This document shows positions 1-7,098 of a stretch of 18,064 nucleotides of DNA, in pieces. Location of the stretch: positions 1 through 18,064 of the forward strand of contig DXHG01000007.1 of the NCBI GenBank assembly GCA_019113455.1, given 5' to 3'. The notes under the pieces were generated by a model. The model made no database searches and was not told the DNA's origin. It worked only from the letters and a program-made list of their open reading frames with translations. This DNA comes from Candidatus Treponema faecavium (GTDB taxonomy: Bacteria; Spirochaetota; Spirochaetia; Treponematales; Treponemataceae). Each line of letters starts with the position of its first letter. The first letter of the stretch is position 1. A program made the translations under genes and the position numbers.

Positions 1-563
1 GCTTCGTATACATCTTCGGGAACAGTCTGCAGCCCGGAGATATAGATAATCGTGTTCATCGCTGTCGACTGCCACGTACATACGATGACAATCGCTATCC
101 ATGCCGCCGAGGTATTTGACAGAAGGCTTGAAGAAAGGAAGGCGAGCCCAAGCGCCTGTCCCGCCGCCGGAAGTATATAGGTAAAGAAGAACTGGAAGAT
201 GTAGCCGACAACGAGCCCGCCAAGCACATTGGGAATAAAGTAAATGGCGCGCAGCCCGCTCTTGAACTGTATGTTGTTGTTCAGTCCTATCGCAAGAATC
301 ATGCTGAGCACGTTGACGAGTATAGTGGCGACTATCGCGAGCTTAAACGTAAACAGGTAGGAACGGCCCACCCGCGCGTCCTGAAACAGGTCGATATAGT
401 TGCGCAGACCGACAAAATCGTAGTCGCCAAAGCCGCGGTAATTGGTAAAACTGTAGATAAAGCCCTGAATCAGCGGCAGCGTGTTAAAGCAGAAAAATAA
501 TGCGAGAATGGGGACAGTCATCGCCAGAAATGCCTTATTGCCCCCGATGAGCTGTTTTTTCAT
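1..563 (-). CDS. Sugar ABC transporter permease, MalF/UgpA type (C-terminus cut by window edge)
   Basis: Inner-membrane permease subunit of a carbohydrate ABC importer. My translation begins MKKQLIGGNKAF and has a first hydrophobic segment at about residues 11-36, followed by FTNYRGFGDYDFVGLRNYIDLF, which is typical of MalF-type permeases. Further membrane segments follow, and the frame is open to the window edge at QTVPEDVYEA, where the conserved EAA loop that contacts the ATPase would begin. About 187 codons are present of a usual length near 290-300. The start ATG overlaps the stop codon of the binding-protein gene by four bases (ATGA), so the two are translationally coupled, and GAGGAGGC precedes the ATG. 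A second permease probably lies beyond the edge. Family assignment is firm; the substrate is inferred from the neighbouring alpha-galactosidase. Confidence 0.9.
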   Translation of the reverse strand, partial: MKKQLIGGNKAFLAMTVPILALFFCFNTLPLIQGFIYSFTNYRGFGDYDFVGLRNYIDLFQDARVGRSYLFTFKLAIVATILVNVLSMILAIGLNNNIQFKSGLRAIYFIPNVLGGLVVGYIFQFFFTYILPAAGQALGLAFLSSSLLSNTSAAWIAIVIVCTWQSTAMNTIIYISGLQTVPEDVYE

Positions 564-1861
564 GAGTTGCCTCCTCGTGCCTGATAGTCTTTCAGTTTCC
601 GGATAATATCGCGGTTGTAGCGCACCCAGTCGGTATCAAATTTGGTTAGGAATGCGTCCGTGTCTTTGTTTATCAGGAACGACTGTATCATCGCGTCAAC
701 GCCCATACCGGCGGGGTAGTAATGGTCCTGATAGTCGGCCGTCTTACCGCTGTCTATGTAGGGCTTCATGCCGTTGAGCATGTGCGATATGGTAAAATTG
801 CCTTTCTTGCAGGGAACCGCGTTCTGATCATCGAGATACAGCTGTACGTTTTCGTCCGCAAACAGGAAATCAAGCACCTTGTACGCGGCTTCTTTATGCT
901 CGCAGTCTTTGATAATGGAAAACTGCAGGTCGTTGCCTGAGTTCAGCACATTTTGTTCAGGATCATTGCTTGCCGGGAATACGAACGAGTCAATATTGAT
1001 GTCGGGATTTACCGAAAGGATCTGGGGAATAGCGTAATTTCCGATTACAAACATAGCTGCCCCCCCCCGCGCGAATTCGGTACACGCATCGTTGTAGCCG
1101 TAGGCGAACGGGTCGGGCTGCGCGTAGTCAAGCAGCGCAAGGTCGCGCTCGGCAACTTTGCGGTACGCCTCGGTAAAAGTGGCCTCGCCGCGGTTTACCT
1201 GCTGGCAGATGTCGGCGGGCACTAAGTCGACGGCGATAGCGTTCCACGGTGCAAGGCACGTCCACGTGTCGCGGTAGCCAAAGAACAGCGGCTGTATGCC
1301 GGCAGCCTGTATCTGCCCGCACAGCGCAATAAACTCATCCCACGTACGCGGTATCGTCCAGCCGTGCTCATCAAAAATATCCTTGTTATACAGCACGCCG
1401 GCAGCGTTTGCCGCAAACGGCGCCGCGTACGCGCCTTCGGCAGGTACAAACTCAAGCAGGTCGGCCGTTTCAAGGTACGAGTCTTTAATATCCGCAAGAC
1501 CTGCGTAATCGGATATGTCCATGAGCATACCCGCGTCAAGGAAAATGGAATAGTTAATGTCTCCGCCGATGCCTATGATGTCGGGCGGGTCTTCGCGGAC
1601 AAAGCGCGTCTTAAGAATCGTCATCGCCTCGTTCGGCGATTCAATCGTAAGCACTATTTCGTCCTGCGATTCGTTGAACTTCTGTTCAAGCGTTTCAAAG
1701 ATTTTGACTGCTTCGGGTTTGTAGTTAAGCAGTTCAATGTGAATTTTTCCGTCCCGTGGCTGCGCGCCGCCGCATGAGGCAAGCAGAAAAACGGAAAACA
1801 CCGCACCGACAGCTCCCCGCAAAAAAAACTTGCGGCGTGTATGCAAGAGCTGCTGTTTCAT
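560..1861 (-). CDS. Extracellular sugar-binding lipoprotein of an ABC transporter (family 1 solute-binding protein)
   Basis: Captures a sugar outside the inner membrane and delivers it to the downstream permease. The 433-residue product starts with a basic stretch (HTRRKFFLR), a hydrophobic core and the lipobox LLASC, placing the lipidated cysteine at residue 30. The mature part has the solute-binding protein layout: IHIELLNYKPEAVKIFETLEQKFNE near the N-terminus, PPDIIGIGGD, GVLYNKDIFDEHGWTIPRTWDEF in the middle, and KVLDFLFADENVQLYL late. The start is supported by AGGAGG eight bases upstream. It is first in the operon, has its own promoter, and overlaps the permease by four bases. Alpha-galactosides are the likely ligand because GH36 lies just upstream, but this is inference. 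Oddity: a run of nine G residues interrupts the coding strand at codons 265-268. Confidence 0.93.
   Translation of the reverse strand: MKQQLLHTRRKFFLRGAVGAVFSVFLLASCGGAQPRDGKIHIELLNYKPEAVKIFETLEQKFNESQDEIVLTIESPNEAMTILKTRFVREDPPDIIGIGGDINYSIFLDAGMLMDISDYAGLADIKDSYLETADLLEFVPAEGAYAAPFAANAAGVLYNKDIFDEHGWTIPRTWDEFIALCGQIQAAGIQPLFFGYRDTWTCLAPWNAIAVDLVPADICQQVNRGEATFTEAYRKVAERDLALLDYAQPDPFAYGYNDACTEFARGGAAMFVIGNYAIPQILSVNPDINIDSFVFPASNDPEQNVLNSGNDLQFSIIKDCEHKEAAYKVLDFLFADENVQLYLDDQNAVPCKKGNFTISHMLNGMKPYIDSGKTADYQDHYYPAGMGVDAMIQSFLINKDTDAFLTKFDTDWVRYNRDIIRKLKDYQARGGNS
1060..1068 (-). repeat. Poly-G tract (9 G on the coding strand) inside the binding-protein gene
   Basis: Nine consecutive C on the plus strand, hence nine G in the mRNA sense, covering codons 265-268 (Arg-Gly-Gly-Ala). 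It is the longest G/C homopolymer I see in the window. A change of one base would frameshift the last 40 percent of the lipoprotein. Confidence 0.9.
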
Positions 1862-1956
1862 ACTCGTATCCTCCTCTAAAATAGATTACGCATATGTACT
1901 GTGTGTATTACGCCGGATGTGCTGAGATGAAGGTATGAGACAATACATATATTACT

Positions 1957-1985
1957 ATCATATACCGATAAGTTATATTTGTCTA
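1957..1985 (-). promoter_or_regulatory. Predicted sigma-70 promoter of the sugar-transport operon
   Basis: On the minus strand TAGACA, 17 bases, TATGAT: five of six matches to each consensus hexamer with ideal spacing. It lies downstream of the GH36 terminator and predicts a start near 1950 with a leader of about 90 bases before the AGGAGG site. The region is AT-rich. I found no copy here of the palindrome that sits upstream of GH36. Confidence 0.55.
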
Positions 1986-2032
1986 TGAAAATTTTTGCAT
2001 AACATGTATCAGGAAACAATACAATCAGTATA

Positions 2033-2072
2033 AAAATATTGCCTGTCCGCCGCCGTACCGCTGCGGACAGGC
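2033..2072 (-). terminator. Rho-independent terminator after the GH36 gene
   Basis: Perfect 10-base arms GCCTGTCCGC and GCGGACAGGC (2041-2050 and 2063-2072) with a 12-base loop, followed in the minus direction by AATATTTTTA. It ends the alpha-galactosidase transcript before the transport-operon promoter, so the two units can be controlled separately. Confidence 0.82.
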
Positions 2073-2098
2073 AGTGTGCCGGCGCGGCGGCGCGCAGA

Positions 2099-2159
2099 GC
2101 AGCACCCCGCAGGGAACTGCAGGAAACAAGCCGAGCGTGCAGCGCAGAAACACCCCGCC
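2099..2159 (-). repeat. Dispersed intergenic repeat, copy 1
   Basis: Read on the minus strand it starts at the last base of the GH36 stop codon with GGCGGGGTGTTT, then CTGCGCTGCACGC, a T-rich part (TTGTTTCC), TGCAGTTCCCTGC and GGGGTGCTGC. The same block order recurs at 4887-4951, 10017-10130, 10222-10304 and 10899-10964. The end GCAGCACCC.GCAGGGAACTGCA is nearly identical to copy 2. It lies between the stop codon and the terminator hairpin and so would be transcribed as part of the 3' UTR. Confidence 0.65.
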
Positions 2160-4429
2160 TATGCTTTTACCAGTTTAAGCACCAGGCACTGCCGGTACGA
2201 AATCTGATACGTAACAAAAAGCCCCGCGTGCATCAGCTCTGCGCCGCCGAGCGTGAGATTATCGTATATCGTATCGTCTCCCGCCCATACCGGCATAACG
2301 CGGTAGCAGGCGGCAGGATCAAGCCCCTGCAGGCGGAACGGCCGCCCCGCCGGATTAGCGCCGGGCATGAGCCATACAAGCGTAACGAGTGCCTCGCTTT
2401 TATCTTTTGACACGTACATCCATGCCGCGCTGTCTCCCGAACCGAATAAGCCGCCTGCGTAATCGGCGGCGCCGCTTATGTGCCACGGCGTCTGTATGCG
2501 GTAGAGATCTCCACTGCGCACGAGCGTGCGGAGCTCCTTGTACCGCGCAGTAAGGCTTTGTATCTCAGCGCACTCATCCTGCGGCAGTTTCGTGAGGTCA
2601 AGCTCATAGCCGAACATACCCGCCGCTGCAACGGCAAAGCGCAGCATGAGCGGCGCCGTACGCCCCGTCTGGTGGTTCGGCACGGCTGATACGTGGCACG
2701 CCATCGTAGAAGCCGGATACACGATGCTGGTCGCCAGCTGTATCCACACGCGCGAAGGCGCGTCGGTATTGTCGCTCGTCCACGTCTGCGGCATATAATA
2801 GAGAATTCCTGGGTCGTAGCGGCCGCCGCCGCCCGAGCAGCTTTCAAAGAGCACGTGCGGAAACCGCCGCGTGAGCGTGTCCATGAGCCGGTAGAGCCCC
2901 AGTATAAAGCGGTGCGGCGTTTCTCCCTGCCGGTCTGGCGGCAGCGCGGCGGAGGCAACGTCTGTGAGGTGGCGGTTAAAATCCCACTTCACATACGAAA
3001 TCGGCGTGGAAGCGAACGTCTCGCTGAACACCGAAATAAGGTAATCTACAACGTCATCGCGCGAAAGATCGAGTACGAGCTGGCTGCGGCCGGTAACCGG
3101 AGTCCTGCCTGAAACATGCAGACACCAGTCGGGATGCGCGCGGAACAGCTCGCTGTTCTCGCTGACCATCTCCGGTTCCACCCAGAGGCCGAACGACATG
3201 CCGCGGCTTTGTATGGCCTGGGCAAGCGCGGAAAGACCTCCGGGCAGTTTTTTTGCGTTTGCGGACCAGTCGCCAAGCGAGCGGAAATCGTCATCGCGCT
3301 CACCGAACCAGCCGTCGTCAAGCACAAAGAGCTCAATGCCTGCCTGCTTGGCCGCGTCTGCAAGCGTGAGGAGCTTTTCGGTATTAAAGGCAAAGTAGGT
3401 TGCTTCCCAGTTATTGATAATAACGGGGCGGTCTTTGTCGCGCCACTCGCCGCGGCACAGGCGGCTGCGGTACAGGTCATGATAGGCGCGGCTCATGCCG
3501 CCAAGGCCCTCCGTGCTGCGCACCATGACGAGTTCAGGCGTGATGAACGAGTTTCCCGGTTCGAGCTTCCAGCAGAATGTTTCAGGATTGATGCCGGCGG
3601 TTACGCGCGTCGTAAAACACTGATCAACTTCCGCCTGCATGATAAAGTTTCCGCTGTACACGAGCGAAAACCCGTACACGACGCCCTGCGTTTCGGCGGC
3701 TCCTTCTGCAAGGAGGGCCATGAACGGGTGGTGCTGATGGCTTGAAACGCCGCGGCGCGAAAACACCTGCTGCACGCCGGGTGCAAGCGGTCTGATAAAT
3801 GGTACGCGTTCGCGGCAGTGCGCGCCCGAAAGGGTAAGCACGCGGTATGACGAATCTGGGAAATCGATGCAGGCGCTCATCGCGTGGTTAAGCATAACCG
3901 GCTCGGCGCCTGCCGGATTTATGATGATGGTGTGGCGGCAGATAATGTCCTGTGCGCAAAAGACCGTGTACGAGAGCCCCACGGTAAGGCCCGTGAGCGG
4001 GTCGGCAAGCGCTATCGTGAGCGTGTCTGCTTCCGATTCGTCTTCGGTATACACGGCGGGAAGCCCCGTGAGCTGCGGCTTGCCTTTTATAATCGCAAAA
4101 CTCTTGTAGCACAGGTCAGCGGAATGGGAGCCGTCTGCAAAAAACGCCTTGAACGCAGGCGTTCTGAAATCGCTTCTGCCTGCGAACGGATACTCCTGCA
4201 TGACCGTGTCGAGCGAGAACACGCGCCTGTCTCCGTGTCCGGGCGGATTAGGCGAAAAGCCGATGTCAGTGTGGCGGCACACGCAGTGCCCGCTCCAGTG
4301 TTCGGTGCGGTCAAACCAGCCGCCGTGGCACAGGTATCCGTTTTCGATATAGATAACGTAGGTGGAATGCGGTGTATGCAGCAGGAATACGGGCGCATCC
4401 GTGTGTTCATTGTGTACAGCGATTGCCAT
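2159..4429 (-). CDS. Alpha-galactosidase, glycoside hydrolase family 36
   Basis: Hydrolyses terminal alpha-1,6-linked galactose from melibiose, raffinose and related oligosaccharides by a retaining mechanism; probably cytoplasmic, since no signal peptide is seen. The 756-residue length is normal for tetrameric bacterial GH36 enzymes (about 730-750). The N-terminal beta-domain covers roughly residues 1-340. The barrel shows LDDGWFGERDDD (Asp371-Asp372), LGDW, WVEPEMV, YVKWDFNR with the predicted nucleophile Asp483, ESCSGGGGRYDPG, and SDNTDA with the predicted acid/base Asp553. The 70-residue nucleophile-to-acid spacing matches the Geobacillus AgaA pair Asp478/Asp548. The start ATG has AAGGAG a few bases upstream. 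It has its own promoter and a terminator, and lies next to a sugar ABC importer in the same orientation. The gene name (aga, rafA, melA) cannot be chosen from sequence alone. Confidence 0.96.
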   Translation of the reverse strand: MAIAVHNEHTDAPVFLLHTPHSTYVIYIENGYLCHGGWFDRTEHWSGHCVCRHTDIGFSPNPPGHGDRRVFSLDTVMQEYPFAGRSDFRTPAFKAFFADGSHSADLCYKSFAIIKGKPQLTGLPAVYTEDESEADTLTIALADPLTGLTVGLSYTVFCAQDIICRHTIIINPAGAEPVMLNHAMSACIDFPDSSYRVLTLSGAHCRERVPFIRPLAPGVQQVFSRRGVSSHQHHPFMALLAEGAAETQGVVYGFSLVYSGNFIMQAEVDQCFTTRVTAGINPETFCWKLEPGNSFITPELVMVRSTEGLGGMSRAYHDLYRSRLCRGEWRDKDRPVIINNWEATYFAFNTEKLLTLADAAKQAGIELFVLDDGWFGERDDDFRSLGDWSANAKKLPGGLSALAQAIQSRGMSFGLWVEPEMVSENSELFRAHPDWCLHVSGRTPVTGRSQLVLDLSRDDVVDYLISVFSETFASTPISYVKWDFNRHLTDVASAALPPDRQGETPHRFILGLYRLMDTLTRRFPHVLFESCSGGGGRYDPGILYYMPQTWTSDNTDAPSRVWIQLATSIVYPASTMACHVSAVPNHQTGRTAPLMLRFAVAAAGMFGYELDLTKLPQDECAEIQSLTARYKELRTLVRSGDLYRIQTPWHISGAADYAGGLFGSGDSAAWMYVSKDKSEALVTLVWLMPGANPAGRPFRLQGLDPAACYRVMPVWAGDDTIYDNLTLGGAELMHAGLFVTYQISYRQCLVLKLVKA

Positions 4430-4469
4430 ATGTGTCTCCTTTTTGGCAGTACGGCATGTGTGTGCAGAA

Positions 4470-4485
4470 GCAGAACAAGTTCTGC
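4470..4485. promoter_or_regulatory. 16-bp palindrome, probable operator of the GH36 gene
   Basis: GCAGAACAAGTTCTGC has perfect 7-base arms around AA, within a wider repeat GTGCAGAA...TTCTGCAC. It lies 41 bases upstream of the GH36 ATG and begins about five bases after the predicted transcription start, where a repressor would block RNA polymerase. A LacI/GalR-type sugar repressor is plausible, but no regulator gene is in the window. Confidence 0.5.
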
Positions 4486-4496
4486 ACTCTTAGTTT

Positions 4497-4525
4497 GTTG
4501 TATCGTAAATGAGGGGTTTTGGCAA
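4497..4525 (-). promoter_or_regulatory. Predicted sigma-70 promoter of the GH36 gene
   Basis: On the minus strand TTGCCA, 17 bases, TACAAC: five and four matches to the consensus hexamers with ideal spacing. The predicted start near 4490 lies directly ahead of the 16-bp palindrome. Confidence 0.42.
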
Positions 4526-4615
4526 GGCTGATGATTTGAGTGGCTGCGCGGTGCGCGCGCGGGTGTTGTTTTGCAAGTCCGCAGCCGCAGGCTGACAGAA
4601 AAAAAGTCCGCGTAC

Positions 4616-4867
4616 TGCCGGCAAAAAAATTGCCGATGGCAAATGTAAATTTTGCCGTTTATCCGGAGTGAAATTTGCCGTCGGCCAGCGAGACACTTGC
4701 AATCGGCAAACGTTTCATTTGCCGACGGCAAACTGAAAATTTGCAATCGGCAAGTGCGCCGCTGACCATCGGCAAAATGTATGTCTGATAAACGGCAAAA
4801 TAAAATTTTGCCAGCGGCAAATTTTTATTTTTTAAACGGGAAATTTGTCAGCCGACGCCAAATTGCC
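4616..4867. repeat. Cluster of TTGCC/GGCAA palindromes in a divergent intergenic region
   Basis: By my count there are eight GGCAA (from 4620, 4638, 4705, 4727, 4749, 4771, 4794, 4816) and six TTGCC (from 4630, 4652, 4675, 4719, 4808, 4863) in about 250 bases; chance would give about 0.5. Many pair into palindromes: TTGCCGATGGCAA (4630-4642), TTTGCCGACGGCAAA (4718-4732), and TTTGCC/GGCAAA around AGC (4807-4821) extended by AAAA/TTTT. TTGCAATCGGCAA occurs twice as a direct repeat (4697, 4741). ATTTTGCCGTTTATC at 4649-4663 has a perfect 15-base inverted copy at 4787-4801. The flanks are AT-rich. I see no credible gene here. This cluster and the repeat at 4887 fill most of the 4430-5016 gap. Confidence 0.8.
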
Positions 4868-4886
4868 TGATATGCACGTACACGCC

Positions 4887-4951
4887 GCAGCACCCTGCAG
4901 GGAACTGCAAAAAAAACTGTGCGCGTGCAAAACGCAAAACATACCCCCGCG
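4887..4951 (-). repeat. Dispersed intergenic repeat, copy 2
   Basis: On the minus strand: GCGGGGGTATGTTTTGCG, TTTTGCACGCGCACAG, a run of eight T, then TGCAGTTCCCTGCAGGG. It shares GCAGCACCC.GCAGGGAACTGCA (plus-strand sense) with copy 1 apart from one base. It lies about 65 bases upstream of the phosphatase-family gene and adjoins the palindrome cluster. Confidence 0.65.
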
Positions 4952-5016
4952 GGTTTTCTCAAAAAATGATCATAAACGCACGGTATTTTCATATATATAT
5001 AACGGAGGCATAACAG

Positions 5017-6057
5017 ATGAAAGGAGTATATACAGCGGTGCGCCGCGGGCTTGCGGTGCTGTGCGGCGTATGCGTTGTCGCGGCGGCTTGCTGCGGGATT
5101 TGGGGAACGCGTGCGGGACGTGGCGCGGCGTCGTTTGTGCTGGTGAGCTGGAATGTACAGTGTTTTTTTGACGCAGAGACTGACGGGAGCGAGTATGCGG
5201 AATTCCGCGGCGCGTCTTCGCGCTGGAGCCGCGAGCGCTATGAGGAGCGGCTTGACCGCCTTGCAGAGAGTCTTGTCTCGCTTGACGGCGATATTGTGGT
5301 GCTGCAGGAGCTTGAAAACAGCGCGGTTGTGCAGGATGTCTATAATCGCCTGCAGGGAAGTCTGTTCGGCCGCCGCCGGTACCGGTACGCGGCGTTTGCC
5401 AAGGAACCGGGGAGCGCGATTGGCTGCGGCGTGCTTTCGCGCGTGCCGCTTGAGCGGATGCGGCTCCATGCGGTTGCGGACAAGACGTGTCAGACGCAGC
5501 CTGAGCTTCGTCCGCTCATGGAGCTCACCGTGAACGGCGGCGGCGATGTGCGGTGCTCGCTTTTTGTGTGCCACTGGAAATCACTGAGCGGCGGAGCGGG
5601 GCAGGCGGCGTTCTGGCAGGAACGGCAGGAAGCTGTAGCGGCGCGGCGCGCGGCGGCGGCGCTGCTGTCTGCGCCGGTCGTCGTGTGCGGAGACTTTAAC
5701 CGCGATGCGGGGCTATTCGCTGCTGCCGATGACGCGCAGAGCGTATTCCGCGATGGTGCGCGCTCTGTGCGGCTTTTTAACGCGTGGCTGCGTTTTGCAG
5801 AAACCATTGAGCGCGCGGGTGTTCCCGGCAGTTATCGCTACCGCGGCGAGTGGAAGCGGTATGACTGCGTGTTTGCCGCCGGCGCCGTTTCCGTTTCGGA
5901 TTTTGCGCCGTGCGCGGACGGGCCGTGGATGCGCGTTTCGCCTGAGGAAGCAGCGGCGGTGCTTGAGCCGTACGCATATTCGCTCTATTCAGGCGCCGGA
6001 TATTCAGACCATGTGCCGGTGCGCTGTACGCTTGTGTTGCAGGGGCAGTCAAAATAA
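5017..6057 (+). CDS. Exported endonuclease/exonuclease/phosphatase-family protein
   Basis: Metal-dependent phosphodiesterase-fold enzyme (DNase I, exonuclease III and sphingomyelinase superfamily); the substrate is not predictable. The 346 residues begin with an export signal: basic start, then LAVLCGVCVVAAACCG. A lipid-attachment cysteine at 25 is possible given loose spirochaete lipoboxes. Catalytic landmarks are complete: WNVQ (Asn46), LQELEN (Glu98), VCHWKS (His186), GDFNRD (Asp226, Asn228) and YSDHVPV (Asp331, His332). GGAGG eight bases upstream of the ATG supports the start, and TATATATATA just before it may hold the -10. It heads a plus-strand pair, with the transporter starting 17 bases after its stop. 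A surface or periplasmic nuclease or phosphodiesterase that feeds nutrient uptake is one reading; a secreted sphingomyelinase is another, not favoured by any specific motif I can see. Confidence 0.9.
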   Translation: MKGVYTAVRRGLAVLCGVCVVAAACCGIWGTRAGRGAASFVLVSWNVQCFFDAETDGSEYAEFRGASSRWSRERYEERLDRLAESLVSLDGDIVVLQELENSAVVQDVYNRLQGSLFGRRRYRYAAFAKEPGSAIGCGVLSRVPLERMRLHAVADKTCQTQPELRPLMELTVNGGGDVRCSLFVCHWKSLSGGAGQAAFWQERQEAVAARRAAAALLSAPVVVCGDFNRDAGLFAAADDAQSVFRDGARSVRLFNAWLRFAETIERAGVPGSYRYRGEWKRYDCVFAAGAVSVSDFAPCADGPWMRVSPEEAAAVLEPYAYSLYSGAGYSDHVPVRCTLVLQGQSK

Positions 6058-6074
6058 AGTACACTGTTCAGGCT

Positions 6075-7055
6075 ATGTCTGCACAGTCGTGGAATCGGTT
6101 TAACCGTGTCTGTGAACGCTGTATGCCGCTTGTAACGCCGTGCGGCGTCGTGATCGGCTTTTTGCTCGGCGGTGTGGCTGCGCGCGCGGAACAGTTCGGC
6201 ACGCTGTTTTTTGCGTTTATGACGTTTACGAGCTCGCTTGCCGTGGATACGGGATCGCTTGCGCGCGTGTTCCGGCGGCCGCTTGCGCTTGCAGTGTTTT
6301 TTGTGAGTTTTCATATCGTGCAGCCGCTGTGCGTAAAGCTCATCACGCTTGCGGCGTTTCCGCATGACACGGCGCTTGCTTCGGGCATGGTGCTGCTGTT
6401 TTCGATTCCTGCCGCTGTCTCAAGTTCCATATGGACGGCGGTGTACGGCGGAAACACAGCGCTGACAATCGCGATTGTCGTGTTTGACACGCTGCTTGCG
6501 CCGTTTCTGACGCCGGCGACGATTTCGCTGCTTGTCGGAAGCCGCGTTGTGCTCGACGCGGCGGGTATGGTGCAGTCTCTGCTGTGGATGGTGGTTATCC
6601 CGTCGGCGGCGGGCATCTGTGTTAATCAGTTCTCGCGCGGCGCAATACCGGAGCGCATACTGCCGGTGTGCCGCCCGCTTTCAAAGTTTGCGCTGCTGCT
6701 CGTCATCGTTGTGAATGCCGGCGCAATGCGCGCGTCGATAACGCGCTTTGACAGCGTGTATATCACTGCCGGTATTGCGGTCGTGTGCTGTTCATTTCTG
6801 GGGTTTGCCGTTGGCCGCGTGTGCGCTCGGATATTTCGGCTGCCGTATGACGAGGCGGTATCGCTCACGTTTAACTGCGGGCTCCGCAATATCAGCGCTG
6901 CGCTCGTGCTCGCGATTTCGTTTTTTGAGCCGCGTTCAGGCGTGCCGGTTATTATCGGTATTCTGTTCCAGCAGACGCTTGCCGGCGTCTGTTCCCGCCT
7001 GCTGCTGAAACGGCAAAAACCGCCGTCGGAGGCGCCCGCGGGCGAAAAAAGCTAG
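6075..7055 (+). CDS. BASS-type transporter (bile acid:sodium symporter family)
   Basis: Polytopic inner-membrane protein of 326 residues with roughly nine or ten hydrophobic segments, the usual size for bacterial SBF/BASS proteins. Family-like features are FFAFMTFTSSLAVD near residue 50, the glycine/serine-rich IPAAVSSSIWTAVYGGNTAL near 110-130, and LTFNCGLRNISAALVLAISFF in the C-terminal third, which corresponds to the conserved GxRN sodium-site region. Family members carry bile acids, pyruvate, pantothenate, ketopantoate or other organic anions with sodium, so the substrate here is unknown. It follows the phosphatase-family gene by 17 bases with only a weak ribosome site (TTCAGG), suggesting translational coupling. 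The C-terminus is a charged tail (KRQKPPSEAPAGEKS). Confidence 0.87.
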   Translation: MSAQSWNRFNRVCERCMPLVTPCGVVIGFLLGGVAARAEQFGTLFFAFMTFTSSLAVDTGSLARVFRRPLALAVFFVSFHIVQPLCVKLITLAAFPHDTALASGMVLLFSIPAAVSSSIWTAVYGGNTALTIAIVVFDTLLAPFLTPATISLLVGSRVVLDAAGMVQSLLWMVVIPSAAGICVNQFSRGAIPERILPVCRPLSKFALLLVIVVNAGAMRASITRFDSVYITAGIAVVCCSFLGFAVGRVCARIFRLPYDEAVSLTFNCGLRNISAALVLAISFFEPRSGVPVIIGILFQQTLAGVCSRLLLKRQKPPSEAPAGEKS

Positions 7056-7080
7056 CGGGCCGGGGCGCTTACGGCGTGCT

Positions 7081-7098
7081 TAAATGCCGCTGCATTTA
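7081..7098. repeat. Small palindrome between convergent genes
   Basis: TAAATGC, CGCT, GCATTTA: perfect 7-base arms lying between the transporter stop and the Fic stop, with the Fic stop codon inside the right arm. It could be a weak bidirectional terminator, but it is AT-rich and has no clear T tract. Confidence 0.35.

Noticed and set aside
3116..3745. A 209-codon plus-strand frame inside the GH36 gene
   Set aside because: Antisense to the conserved GH36 catalytic region, with no ribosome site and no recognisable domain.
4616..4867. CRISPR array or replication-origin iterons
   Set aside because: Repeat units are short, of mixed orientation and irregularly spaced, with no unique spacers of even length and no cas, dnaA or rep gene nearby. 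One TTATCC-like octamer near 4659 is not enough for a DnaA-box cluster.
4825..5574. A 249-codon minus-strand frame overlapping the phosphatase-family gene
   Set aside because: It is antisense to a gene with complete catalytic motifs, its product is Arg/Ala/His-rich with no domain, and it begins inside that gene. It is a by-product of GC-rich codon use.
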